A stretch of 64,000 nt of DNA from Nocardioides sp. GY 10113 (GTDB taxonomy: Bacteria; Actinomycetota; Actinomycetes; Propionibacteriales; Nocardioidaceae), in NCBI RefSeq assembly GCF_004919105.1, contig NZ_STGK01000002.1, forward strand, positions 310,001 through 374,000. Reading direction: 5' to 3'. The first letter of the stretch is position 1. The number at the start of each line of letters is the position of its first letter. The notes under the pieces are model-generated. The model made no database searches. It was not told where the DNA came from and was given only the letters and a program-made list of their open reading frames with translations. The translations under genes and the position numbers were made by a program. Below, in pieces: positions 40,650 through 47,276 of this stretch.

Positions 40650-41000
40650 ATGAGCGACCAGCGCCGGCCCGCCGACTACCAGGGGGCCGAAGGGCTCTCC
40701 AACGAGCGGACCGCGCTGGCCTGGCAACGCACCGCGCTCTCGCTGACCGTGGCCGCGATCGCGATGGGCAGGGTCACGTTCGAGCGCCTCGGCGGGATCG
40801 CGGCCGCTGCCCTGACGGTCGCCGCACTGCTGTCGGCCTGGGTCTTCGTCGAGTCCAGGCTGCGCTACTCCACCCACCACGCCGCGGCCCGCCGCGGGCG
40901 ACCCCGCGGGGGCCGGGCCGCCCTGGCGCTGACCACGGCCACCACGCTGATCGCGCTCACCGAGATCGCGGCACTGGTCCGCGGCATCGGCGCCGACTGA
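40650..41000 (+). CDS. DUF202 membrane protein (second of a pair)
   Basis: This 116-residue protein has the DUF202 pattern LSNERTALAWQRTALSLTVAAIAMGR and three spans, with a basic stretch (AARRGRPRGG) between spans two and three. It starts one base after the first DUF202 gene. The two proteins are only moderately alike, so they are not a fresh duplication. Confidence 0.9.
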   Translation: MSDQRRPADYQGAEGLSNERTALAWQRTALSLTVAAIAMGRVTFERLGGIAAAALTVAALLSAWVFVESRLRYSTHHAAARRGRPRGGRAALALTTATTLIALTEIAALVRGIGAD

Positions 41001-41021
41001 ACCACCCGGCTCCGGCGACCG

Positions 41022-41282
41022 TCAGGCCAACGACAGGAAGAGCTTCTCGAGCTTCTTGGCGTCCACGCTGTCCGGCCCACCCTCAGCCATGCAGTGCTGC
41101 AGGCCGGTCGCCACCAGGGCGTAGCCGCTGCGGCTGATCGCCTTGTTCACGGCGGCCAGCTGGGTCAGCGCGTCCTCGCACTCGGCCCCCTCCTCCAGCA
41201 TCCGGATCACACTGCCCAGATGGCCGTGGGCGCGCTTCATGCGGGTGATGATCGCCTTGGTGTCCTCGGCACCCAGCTGCAT
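41022..41282 (-). CDS. CsoR/RcnR/CstR family repressor (CstR-like)
   Basis: This 86-residue all-helical repressor belongs to the CsoR family (DUF156). Of the copper ligands, C35 and C64 are 29 residues apart as in CsoR, but the residue 25 after C35 is glycine, not the histidine used to bind Cu(I). Two cysteines without that histidine is the pattern of CstR, a persulfide sensor. The start has GAGGAGG just upstream. A TAGAAT -10 at 41363-41368 with a palindrome just beyond suggests autorepression. Metal or formaldehyde sensing is not excluded. Confidence 0.88.
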   Translation of the reverse strand: MQLGAEDTKAIITRMKRAHGHLGSVIRMLEEGAECEDALTQLAAVNKAISRSGYALVATGLQHCMAEGGPDSVDAKKLEKLFLSLA

Positions 41283-41303
41283 CGGGCTCCTCCTCGCGTC
41301 ATT

Positions 41304-41324
41304 GCTGCGTCGTATCGCTGCGTC
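41304..41324 (-). repeat. Direct repeat in the leader of the CstR-like gene
   Basis: GCTGCGTC occurs at 41304-41311 and 41317-41324 on the plus strand, period 13, in the long leader of the repressor. Confidence 0.5.
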
Positions 41325-41362
41325 ATGGTGGGTGTGGCACCGCGGTCCGCTACCACACCAGG

Positions 41363-41368
41363 ATTCTA
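41363..41368 (-). promoter_or_regulatory. -10 element (TAGAAT) of the CstR-like repressor gene
   Basis: TAGAAT on the minus strand lies beside operator 1 (41372-41383), giving a leader of about 75 bases. Confidence 0.5.
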
Positions 41369-41371
41369 CAT

Positions 41372-41383
41372 CCCCCTAGGGGG
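41372..41383. promoter_or_regulatory. CsoR-family operator 1 (CCCCCTAGGGGG)
   Basis: A perfect G-tract palindrome flanked by AT and TT, typical of CsoR/CstR sites, adjoins the repressor -10 element. Confidence 0.8.
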
Positions 41384-41389
41384 TTGTGT

Positions 41390-41395
41390 TAGCCT
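41390..41395 (+). promoter_or_regulatory. -10 element (TAGCCT) of the AhpD-like/Cys-rich operon
   Basis: TAGCCT lies between the two operators, so transcription would begin near 41402, at operator 2. Confidence 0.5.
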
Positions 41396-41403
41396 CACTG
41401 TAT

Positions 41404-41415
41404 CCCCCCGGGGGG
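41404..41415. promoter_or_regulatory. CsoR-family operator 2 (CCCCCCGGGGGG)
   Basis: A second perfect palindrome, 32 bases centre to centre from operator 1 (three helical turns), flanked by TAT and TTA. It lies at the expected start of the operon. Confidence 0.8.
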
Positions 41416-41442
41416 TTAATCGCCAGCGAGAGAGGATCGTCG

Positions 41443-41856
41443 ATGACCATCACCGCCACTGCGCCCGAGGCTGCCACCCAGGATCGCGCCGACCAGCACG
41501 GCCGGGAGCTGCTGCGCGAGCTGATGCCGATGCACCGCGAGCTGCGCCACGCCATCCCGGACGTCTACCGCGGCTTCGGCGAGCTCTCGAAGGCAGCCTT
41601 CGCCGACGGCGCCCTGCCCAAGAAGACGAAGGAGCTGATGGCCCTGGCGATCGGCGTGGTCGAGGGCTGCGACGGATGCATCGCCTCCCACGCGCAGGCC
41701 GCCGTCCGCGCCGGCGCCACCCGCCAGGAGGCGGCCGAGGCGATCGGCGTCACCTTCCTGATGCACGGCGGACCGGCGACGATCCACGGCGCCCGCGCCT
41801 ACCGCGACTTCTGCGAGTTCGCCGACGCCCTCGAGGCCGGCGACTCCCCCGCCTGA
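41443..41856 (+). CDS. Carboxymuconolactone decarboxylase (AhpD-like) family protein
   Basis: This 137-residue protein has the AhpD-type active site EGCDGCIASH (E74, C76, C79, H83), a redox CxxC with proton relay. Members act as peroxidase-linked disulfide reductases or as decarboxylases; the CxxC version favours thiol redox chemistry. AGAGAGGA precedes the ATG. It is the first gene under the two-operator promoter controlled by the CstR-like repressor, so it may deal with persulfides, peroxides or metal-thiol stress. Confidence 0.9.
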   Translation: MTITATAPEAATQDRADQHGRELLRELMPMHRELRHAIPDVYRGFGELSKAAFADGALPKKTKELMALAIGVVEGCDGCIASHAQAAVRAGATRQEAAEAIGVTFLMHGGPATIHGARAYRDFCEFADALEAGDSPA

Positions 41857-41915
41857 CCACCCGCTCGAACCGCCCGACCAGCTGACACTCGTCACACCAC
41901 CCGAGGAGAACCCGT

Positions 41916-42110
41916 ATGTGCCGTCCCGCCCGCTGCAAGACCTGCAACAAGACCACCTGGGCCGGTTGCGGCTCCCACGTCGCACAGGTGAAGGCCATGG
42001 TCCCCGCGAGCGAGTGGTGCGGCGGCAAGCACACCCCGCAGCAGGTGGCCGCGGCCAAGGAGCAGTCCGGCTCCGGCTCCGGCTTCTGGGGACGCCTGCT
42101 CGGACGCTGA
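41916..42110 (+). CDS. Small cysteine-rich protein
   Basis: This 64-residue protein has five cysteines (C2, C7, C10, C18, C35) and histidines in the pattern MCRPARCKTCNKTTWAGCGSH, and a flexible SGSGSGF tail ending in GRLLGR. I recall similar short proteins (TWAGCGxH) across actinobacteria, without a named function; it may bind a metal or persulfide. GAGGAGA fixes the ATG. It follows the AhpD-like gene by 59 bases and ends at a convergent terminator, so it is the second gene of the same operon. Confidence 0.88.
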   Translation: MCRPARCKTCNKTTWAGCGSHVAQVKAMVPASEWCGGKHTPQQVAAAKEQSGSGSGFWGRLLGR

Positions 42111-42120
42111 CGACCTGACC

Positions 42121-42147
42121 CGGCCGGGCGGGCGTCACGCCCGGCCG
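42121..42147. terminator. Hairpin between the Cys-rich gene and lysR (convergent)
   Basis: CGGCCGGGC (42121-42129) pairs with GCCCGGCCG (42139-42147). It starts 10 bases after the Cys-rich stop and overlaps the lysR stop. Confidence 0.65.
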
Positions 42148-43064
42148 CCACCCGCCGCCCAGGCGACCAGCTCCCTGGCCGGCCCCTGGGGCGGGTGGGC
42201 GCCGCCGCGCCAGACCGCGTGCAGCCGCCGGGTCAGCTCGAGGCCACCGACGGCGACCTCGACCAGCCTCCCCGTCGCCAGGTCGTCGCGGACGGCGTGC
42301 GCGCCGAGCGCGGCCGGCCCCGCGCCGGCCGCCACGGCGGCACGCACCGCGGCCGTGCTCGAGAGCTCGAGCGCGGGGGCGGCCTGCACGTGGCCCGCGA
42401 GCGCCCGCTCCAGCACCATCCGGGTCCCCGAGCCGGGCTCGCGGACGACCAGCGGCGTGGCGGCCAGCGTCGCGGCCAGCACCCGGCGCCGACCGCGCCC
42501 CGCCCAGGGGTGCCCGGGACCGACCACCACCACGAGCTCGTCGGTGCCGACCAGGCGGCACTGCAGCCCGACGGGCGCATCGGGACCCTCGACGAAGCCG
42601 AGTGCCACCTCCCCGGACTCGACCAGCGCGGCCACGCGCTCCGAGTTGGTCGCGGTCATGGTCACCTCGGTCGGAGCCAGCCCCCGGCGTACCTGGTGGG
42701 CCCGGAGGCCGACGAGCCAGCCGGGCAGCATGTGCTCGGCGATGGTCAGCGAGGCGGCGACCGCGAGGTGGCCCCGACGGTCCGCGCGCAGCGCGGTGAT
42801 GCCGGCATCCAGCTCCTCGGCCGCCTCGAGCACCCGCGCCGCCCACTGCACGACCAGCTCCCCGGTCCCGGTCAGGCCCGAGCCGCGCCGGGACCGCACC
42901 ACGAGCGGCTCCCCGACGAGCGCCTCGACCGTCCGCAGCCGCGACGACGCCGCCTGCTGCGAGATCCCGAGCTCGGCCGCCGCGGCACCGAGGCTGCCCA
43001 GCCGGGCGACCGCGGAGAGCAGCTCGAGCGCGCGGAGCTCCGGAACGTGCGACCCGAGGACCAT
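42135..43064 (-). CDS. LysR family transcriptional regulator
   Basis: This 309-residue protein has the LysR helix-turn-helix (ELLSAVARLGSLGAAAAELGISQQAASSRL, about residues 14-43) and a periplasmic-binding-like effector domain with LTIAEHMLPGWL. It is divergent from fprA, 75 bases apart, and a perfect 21-base palindrome overlaps its own promoter. It probably controls itself and may control fprA. The effector is unknown. TAGGTT lies 6 bases before the ATG. Confidence 0.9.
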   Translation of the reverse strand: MVLGSHVPELRALELLSAVARLGSLGAAAAELGISQQAASSRLRTVEALVGEPLVVRSRRGSGLTGTGELVVQWAARVLEAAEELDAGITALRADRRGHLAVAASLTIAEHMLPGWLVGLRAHQVRRGLAPTEVTMTATNSERVAALVESGEVALGFVEGPDAPVGLQCRLVGTDELVVVVGPGHPWAGRGRRRVLAATLAATPLVVREPGSGTRMVLERALAGHVQAAPALELSSTAAVRAAVAAGAGPAALGAHAVRDDLATGRLVEVAVGGLELTRRLHAVWRGGAHPPQGPARELVAWAAGGGRA

Positions 43065-43085
43065 GTCACAAACCTACCTTGTGAC
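43065..43085. promoter_or_regulatory. Palindrome GTCACAA-N7-TTGTGAC at the lysR promoter
   Basis: A perfect 7-bp inverted repeat with a 7-base spacer directly abuts the lysR start codon and includes its -10. It fits an autorepressor site. Confidence 0.65.
43071..43076 (-). promoter_or_regulatory. Leaderless -10 element (TAGGTT) for lysR
   Basis: TAGGTT lies 6 bases before the ATG at 43064, inside the palindrome. Confidence 0.5.
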
Positions 43086-43126
43086 GACCCAAGCGTGACC
43101 TCGTTCCGCCGCGGCGCGCCGATCCG

Positions 43127-43132
43127 CAGACT
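43127..43132 (+). promoter_or_regulatory. Leaderless -10 element (CAGACT) for fprA
   Basis: CAGACT lies 7 bases before the ATG at 43140. Confidence 0.4.
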
Positions 43133-43139
43133 CCTCGGC

Positions 43140-44495
43140 ATGACTCTTCGTGTTGCGATCGTCGGCGGCGGACCGGCCGGCATCTACGCCGCCGACCAGC
43201 TGATCAAGTCCGAGGCCGCGGTCTCGCTCGACCTGATCGAGCGCCTGCCCGCGCCGTTCGGCCTGGTCCGCTACGGCGTCGCCCCGGACCACCCGCGGAT
43301 CAAGGAGATCATCAAGGCGCTGCAGCGGGTGATCGCCCACCCGGACGTGCGCTTCCTCGGCAACGTCGACTTCGGCGTCGACGTGAAGCTGGAGGAGCTG
43401 CGCGAGTTCTACGACGCGGTGATCGTGGCCACCGGCGCGATGGCCGACCGCGACCTGGGCATCCCCGGCGAGGACCTCGACGGCTCGCACGGCGCGGCCG
43501 ACTTCGTCTCCTGGTACGACGCGCACCCCGACGTCCCGCGCACCTGGCCGCTCCAGGCCACCTCCGTCGCCGTCCTGGGCGTCGGCAACGTCGCCCTCGA
43601 CGTGGCCCGGGTCCTGGCCAAGACCGGTGAGGAGATGCTCAGCACCGACATCCCCGCCCACGTGTACGAGGGCCTGCGGGACAAGACGATCACGGACGTG
43701 CACGTCTTCGCGCGGCGCGGTCCGGCGTACGCCAAGTTCTCGCCGCTGGAGCTGCGCGAGCTGGCGCACTCCCCCAACGTGGACGTGATCGTGCACCCCG
43801 AGGGCTTCGAGGTCGACGACCACTCGATGCAGCACATCCAGAGGAACAAGCAGTCCAAGATGGTGCTCGACACACTGGCGAACTGGGTCGGCCGCGAGCC
43901 CGAGGGCAAGCCGCACCGGATCCACCTGCACTTCCTCGAGCAGCCGGTGGAGATCGTCGAGGACCCCGCCCGGCCCGGAACCGTGGGTGCCCTGCGCACC
44001 GAGCGCACCCGCCTGACCGGCGACGGCGGCGTCATCGGCACCGGAGAGGTCACCACCTGGGACGTGCAGTCGGTCTACCGGGCGGTCGGCTACCGCAGCA
44101 CGCCGCTGCCCGGCATCCCCTTCGACCACGCGGCCGCGGTGGTCCCGAACGACGGCGGCCGGGTGCTGGACCTCGCCGGCGAGCCGATCCCCGGGCTGTT
44201 CGTCACCGGCTGGATCAAGCGCGGCCCGGTGGGCCTGATCGGGCACACCAAGAGCGACGCCGCGGAGACCGTCGCCCACCTGCTGGCCGCCACCAGCGCG
44301 GTGGCACCGTCGCGGCGCCCCGAGGACGTCGACGCCCACCTCGCGCACCGCGGGGTCGCGGTCGCGACCCACGAGTCCTGGGAGCTCCTCGACCGGCACG
44401 AGATCGCCCTCGGCGAGGCCGAGGGACGCCTCCGGATCAAGGTCGGCGACCGCGGGGAGATGCTCCGGATCGGGGGCGTCGCCGGCGCAGAGTGA
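43140..44495 (+). CDS. fprA: FAD-dependent ferredoxin/NADP+ reductase (FprA-like)
   Basis: This 451-residue flavoprotein of the adrenodoxin-reductase type has the FAD motif VAIVGGGPAGIYAADQL at the start, APFGLVRYGVAPDHP, the NADP motif VLGVGNVALDVARVL, and the C-terminal TGWIKRGPVGLIGHTKSDA. It moves electrons between NADPH and ferredoxin, for example to P450 or desaturase systems; the partner here is not known. It is divergent from lysR. Confidence 0.94.
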   Translation: MTLRVAIVGGGPAGIYAADQLIKSEAAVSLDLIERLPAPFGLVRYGVAPDHPRIKEIIKALQRVIAHPDVRFLGNVDFGVDVKLEELREFYDAVIVATGAMADRDLGIPGEDLDGSHGAADFVSWYDAHPDVPRTWPLQATSVAVLGVGNVALDVARVLAKTGEEMLSTDIPAHVYEGLRDKTITDVHVFARRGPAYAKFSPLELRELAHSPNVDVIVHPEGFEVDDHSMQHIQRNKQSKMVLDTLANWVGREPEGKPHRIHLHFLEQPVEIVEDPARPGTVGALRTERTRLTGDGGVIGTGEVTTWDVQSVYRAVGYRSTPLPGIPFDHAAAVVPNDGGRVLDLAGEPIPGLFVTGWIKRGPVGLIGHTKSDAAETVAHLLAATSAVAPSRRPEDVDAHLAHRGVAVATHESWELLDRHEIALGEAEGRLRIKVGDRGEMLRIGGVAGAE

Positions 44496-44528
44496 GCGCA
44501 GCGCTTCCGCGAAGCCATCAGTTAGACA

Positions 44529-44534
44529 TATGCT
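44529..44534 (+). promoter_or_regulatory. Candidate -10 (TATGCT) of the SatD gene
   Basis: TATGCT overlaps the left arm of the inverted repeat at 44532, giving a leader of about 18 bases with GGTGAAG as ribosome site. Confidence 0.4.
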
Positions 44535-44555
44535 TCACTTCATGACCGGTGAAGC
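44532..44555. promoter_or_regulatory. Inverted repeat GCTTCAC-N10-GTGAAGC at the SatD start
   Basis: A perfect 7-bp inverted repeat covers the -10, the start point and the ribosome site (GGTGAAG). Binding or folding here would block translation or transcription, as in autoregulation by the C-terminal HTH of the SatD protein. Confidence 0.5.
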
Positions 44556-44558
44556 GCG

Positions 44559-45182
44559 ATGCTGACGGCGACGCTGATCGGCGACGTGATCGACTCGCGC
44601 TCGGCCGTCGACCGCACCGCGCTGCACCGTCGGGTCGCCGCGGCCCTCGAGACCGCCAACGGCCGCTACGCTCCGCTCGCCCCGCTGCGGATCACGGTCG
44701 GCGACGAGTACCAGGGGCGCTTCGCCTCGGTGGGCGACGCCCTCCGCGCCTCCCTCGACCTGCGCCTGGCACTGCTTCCCGACCACGACGTGCGCCACGG
44801 GGTCGGGTGGGGCGAGGTCGAGGTGCTCGCCGCGAACCCGCCGGTCGAGGACGGCCCCGGCTGGTGGGCAGCCCGCGAGGCGATCCACGAGGTGCAGGTC
44901 GCGGAGGACCAGCCGACCAGCCGCACCCGGCGCACGGCCTACGTCGACGCCGGCGGCGGCCCCGCCGCCGGCCCGGTCAACGCCGCACTGCTGCTGCGCG
45001 ACCACCTCGTCGGTGCCCTCGACGCCCGCGGCGCGACCATCCTGCAGGGGATGCTCGACGGCACCAGTCAGCGCGAGCTCGCCGAGACCCTCGGGATCAC
45101 CCCGTCCGCGGTGTCCCAGCGGATCCGCGCCGACGGGCTGGCCGCGCTCGCCGCCGCCGAGCGCGAGCTGGGCACGGCGTGA
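44559..45182 (+). CDS. SatD family protein with C-terminal helix-turn-helix
   Basis: This 207-residue protein matches the SatD family (LTATLIGDVIDSRSAVDR at the start, ITVGDEYQGRFASVGDAL, LALLPDHDVRHGVGWGEVE) and ends in a helix-turn-helix (SQRELAETLGITPSAVSQRI). The fused HTH suggests a regulator that senses a ligand with its SatD part. The inverted repeat over its own promoter is a likely target. The function of SatD is not known in detail. Many genomes have a partner membrane gene next to it, but none is seen here. Confidence 0.88.
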   Translation: MLTATLIGDVIDSRSAVDRTALHRRVAAALETANGRYAPLAPLRITVGDEYQGRFASVGDALRASLDLRLALLPDHDVRHGVGWGEVEVLAANPPVEDGPGWWAAREAIHEVQVAEDQPTSRTRRTAYVDAGGGPAAGPVNAALLLRDHLVGALDARGATILQGMLDGTSQRELAETLGITPSAVSQRIRADGLAALAAAERELGTA

Positions 45183-45216
45183 GCGCGGCCGTTCCCCGGC
45201 GTCCGCGCCCGGTCAC

Positions 45217-45222
45217 TAGGTT
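45217..45222 (+). promoter_or_regulatory. Leaderless -10 element (TAGGTT) for the 2-hydroxyacid dehydrogenase
   Basis: TAGGTT lies 6 bases before the ATG at 45229. Confidence 0.5.
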
Positions 45223-45228
45223 GGCGCC

Positions 45229-46191
45229 ATGACTCCCGACGGCGAGCCCGGCACCGTGCTCCGCGTACCCCCGCTGCACCCGGGCACCCACGACGCCGTC
45301 GCGGCGTCGTACCCGACCCTCGACCTGCCGGCCGAGGGCCGCGAGGAGTTCCTGGCGCGGCACGGCGCGGAGGTCGTGGCGATCGTCTGCTCCAACTTCT
45401 CCCCCGTCGGCGCGGACCTGATCGAGGCCCTCCCCCGGCTCGGCATGATCGCCAACTTCGGCGTCGGCTACGACAACATCGACCTCGCCGCCGCACTGTC
45501 CCGCGGGATCGCCGTCAGCAACACCCCCGGCGTGCTCGACCCCGCCGTCGCCGAGCACGCGATCGCCCTGCTGCTCGCGGTACGCCGCCAGGTGGTCGCC
45601 GCCGATCGCTACGTCCAGGAGGGTCGCTGGCCGCGCGGCCCGTTCCCCCTCACCGGCCAGGTGGCGGGCAGCCACGTCGGCATCCTCGGGCTGGGCCGGA
45701 TCGGGCAGGCGGTCGCCACCCGGGTCGAGGCCCTCGGCGCGACGGTCAGCTACCACAACCGCCGGCCGGTCCCGGGCGTCCCCTACGCCTACCTGCCCTC
45801 GCCGGTCGCGCTCGCCGCGGCCGTGGACTCGCTCATCGTGGTGGTCCCCGGCGGCGCCGCGACCGACGGCCTGGTCGACGCCGAGGTGCTCGACGCCCTC
45901 GGCCCCGACGGCGTGCTGGTCAACGTCGCCCGCGGGTCGGTGGTCGACGAGCAGGCGCTGGTCGCCGCCCTCGACTCCGGCCGGCTCGGCGGGGCCGGGC
46001 TAGACGTCTTCCGCGACGAGCCGCGGGTGCCTGCCGCGCTGCTGGGCCGCGACGACGTCGTACTGCAGCCGCACACCGCCTCGGGCACCGTCACCACGCG
46101 GGCCGCCATGGGCGCCCTCACCCTCGACAACCTCGCGGCATGGATGCGCGGCGAGCCGCTGCTCACCCCGATCCCCGAGACCACCGGCTGA
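45229..46191 (+). CDS. 2-hydroxyacid dehydrogenase (glyoxylate/hydroxypyruvate reductase-like)
   Basis: This 320-residue D-2-hydroxyacid dehydrogenase has the substrate domain split around the NAD domain. GILGLGRIGQAVATRVEALG binds NAD(P), VNVARGSVVDEQAL carries the arginine, GLDVFRDEP the glutamate and PHTASGT the histidine of the catalytic triad. Glyoxylate or hydroxypyruvate is the likely substrate. The stop lies inside an 8-bp tandem repeat. Confidence 0.92.
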   Translation: MTPDGEPGTVLRVPPLHPGTHDAVAASYPTLDLPAEGREEFLARHGAEVVAIVCSNFSPVGADLIEALPRLGMIANFGVGYDNIDLAAALSRGIAVSNTPGVLDPAVAEHAIALLLAVRRQVVAADRYVQEGRWPRGPFPLTGQVAGSHVGILGLGRIGQAVATRVEALGATVSYHNRRPVPGVPYAYLPSPVALAAAVDSLIVVVPGGAATDGLVDAEVLDALGPDGVLVNVARGSVVDEQALVAALDSGRLGGAGLDVFRDEPRVPAALLGRDDVVLQPHTASGTVTTRAAMGALTLDNLAAWMRGEPLLTPIPETTG

Positions 46192-46222
46192 CCGGCTGCC
46201 CGGCTGCCCGGCTGACCGGCTG
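46183..46222 (+). repeat. 8-bp tandem repeat x5 at the end of the dehydrogenase gene
   Basis: Five units of (A/C)CCGGCTG cover the last codons and stop of the dehydrogenase gene. It is a microsatellite-like array; copy-number changes would alter the C-terminal residues. Confidence 0.9.
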
Positions 46223-46238
46223 ACCGCTCGGTGACGCG

Positions 46239-47195
46239 TCACGCCCAGCGGTCGGTCGCGTCGAGCTCGCGCTCCCAGGGCGGGTCCGCGCCCGGCCGGG
46301 AGACGGTGATCGCCGCGACGGCCGCGCACCGCTCCAGCACCGCGGTCAGCGCCCCCTCCGCGACCCCGCGCAGCGCGCCCCGGTGCTCGGCACCGAGCAG
46401 GTCGCGCACGAGCAGGCCGTCGATCAGCGCCGCCATGAACGAGTCCCCCGCACCGACGGTGTCGACCACGTCCACGGTGGGCGAGGGCAGCTCCACGACG
46501 ACGCCGGCGGCGGTCACCGCCCGGACCCCGTGCGCGCCCCTGGTCAGCACCACCAGCGACGGGCCCTGCCCCGCCCACTCCTCCAGCACCGCCTCCGGCG
46601 CGGCGTCGGGCCGCAGCCAGGCCAGGTCCTCGTCGCTGACCTTGACCAGGTCGGAGAGGCTGACCAGCTCCTCGACCCGGTGCCGCACCGCGCCGGGCGT
46701 GCCCATCACCGCCGGCCGCAGGTTGGGGTCGTAGGAGATCGTCTCCGCGAGCCCGTGCCGGCGCAGCAGCGCCAGCACCTCGTCCGCGCCCGGCGCCACC
46801 GTCGTGGCGATCGACCCGGTGTGCACGTGCACCGCGCCGGGCACCACCGCACCCGGCTCCGCGGCCCCCGGCGGGAGCCGCCAGCTCAGGTCGAAGGTGT
46901 ACGACGCCGCGCCGGCGTGGTCGAGCGTCGCGATCGCCCGGGTGGTCCGCTCCGCCAGACCCCCGCCGTCGGCGACCCGGACCCGGTTCTCCCTCAGGTG
47001 CCGGCGGACCAGCGCACCCTCCTCGTCGTCACCCAGCCAGGTCACCAGCGTCGCCGAGCGACCGAGCCGGCCCAGGCCGAGCGCCACGTTGGCCGGGCTG
47101 CCACCGGGGTGCGTCGCCCGCGTGCCGTCAACGGCGTGCACGACGTCGACCAGCGCCTCACCGACCACCAGGACCGGCTGATCCCGATCGACCAC
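46239..47195 (-). CDS. PfkB family sugar kinase, probable fructokinase
   Basis: This protein of about 318 residues has the PfkB fold: GGSPANVALGLGRLG near the start and DTVGAGDSFMAALIDG as the ATP-phosphate and catalytic Asp motif. The sequence fits ribokinase/fructokinase. It is divergent from an AGE-family isomerase whose products (fructose or mannose) it may phosphorylate. The start is GTG at 47195 (or 47198), with AGGAGG 5 (or 2) bases upstream. Confidence 0.9.
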   Translation of the reverse strand: MVDRDQPVLVVGEALVDVVHAVDGTRATHPGGSPANVALGLGRLGRSATLVTWLGDDEEGALVRRHLRENRVRVADGGGLAERTTRAIATLDHAGAASYTFDLSWRLPPGAAEPGAVVPGAVHVHTGSIATTVAPGADEVLALLRRHGLAETISYDPNLRPAVMGTPGAVRHRVEELVSLSDLVKVSDEDLAWLRPDAAPEAVLEEWAGQGPSLVVLTRGAHGVRAVTAAGVVVELPSPTVDVVDTVGAGDSFMAALIDGLLVRDLLGAEHRGALRGVAEGALTAVLERCAAVAAITVSRPGADPPWERELDATDRWA

Positions 47196-47264
47196 CACGA
47201 CCTCCTCGTCGGGTCTCGAGGCCCGCTGCGCCCGCACCTCGACCACCGCATCGTCCGGAGAGGC

Positions 47265-47270
47265 CAGGAT
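47265..47270 (+). promoter_or_regulatory. Leaderless -10 element (CAGGAT) for the AGE gene
   Basis: CAGGAT lies 6 bases before the GTG at 47277. Confidence 0.4.
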
Positions 47271-47276
47271 GGCACG

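Noticed and set aside
46383..47276. Upstream extension of the AGE gene
   Set aside because: It runs antisense through the PfkB kinase; homology starts at 47277.
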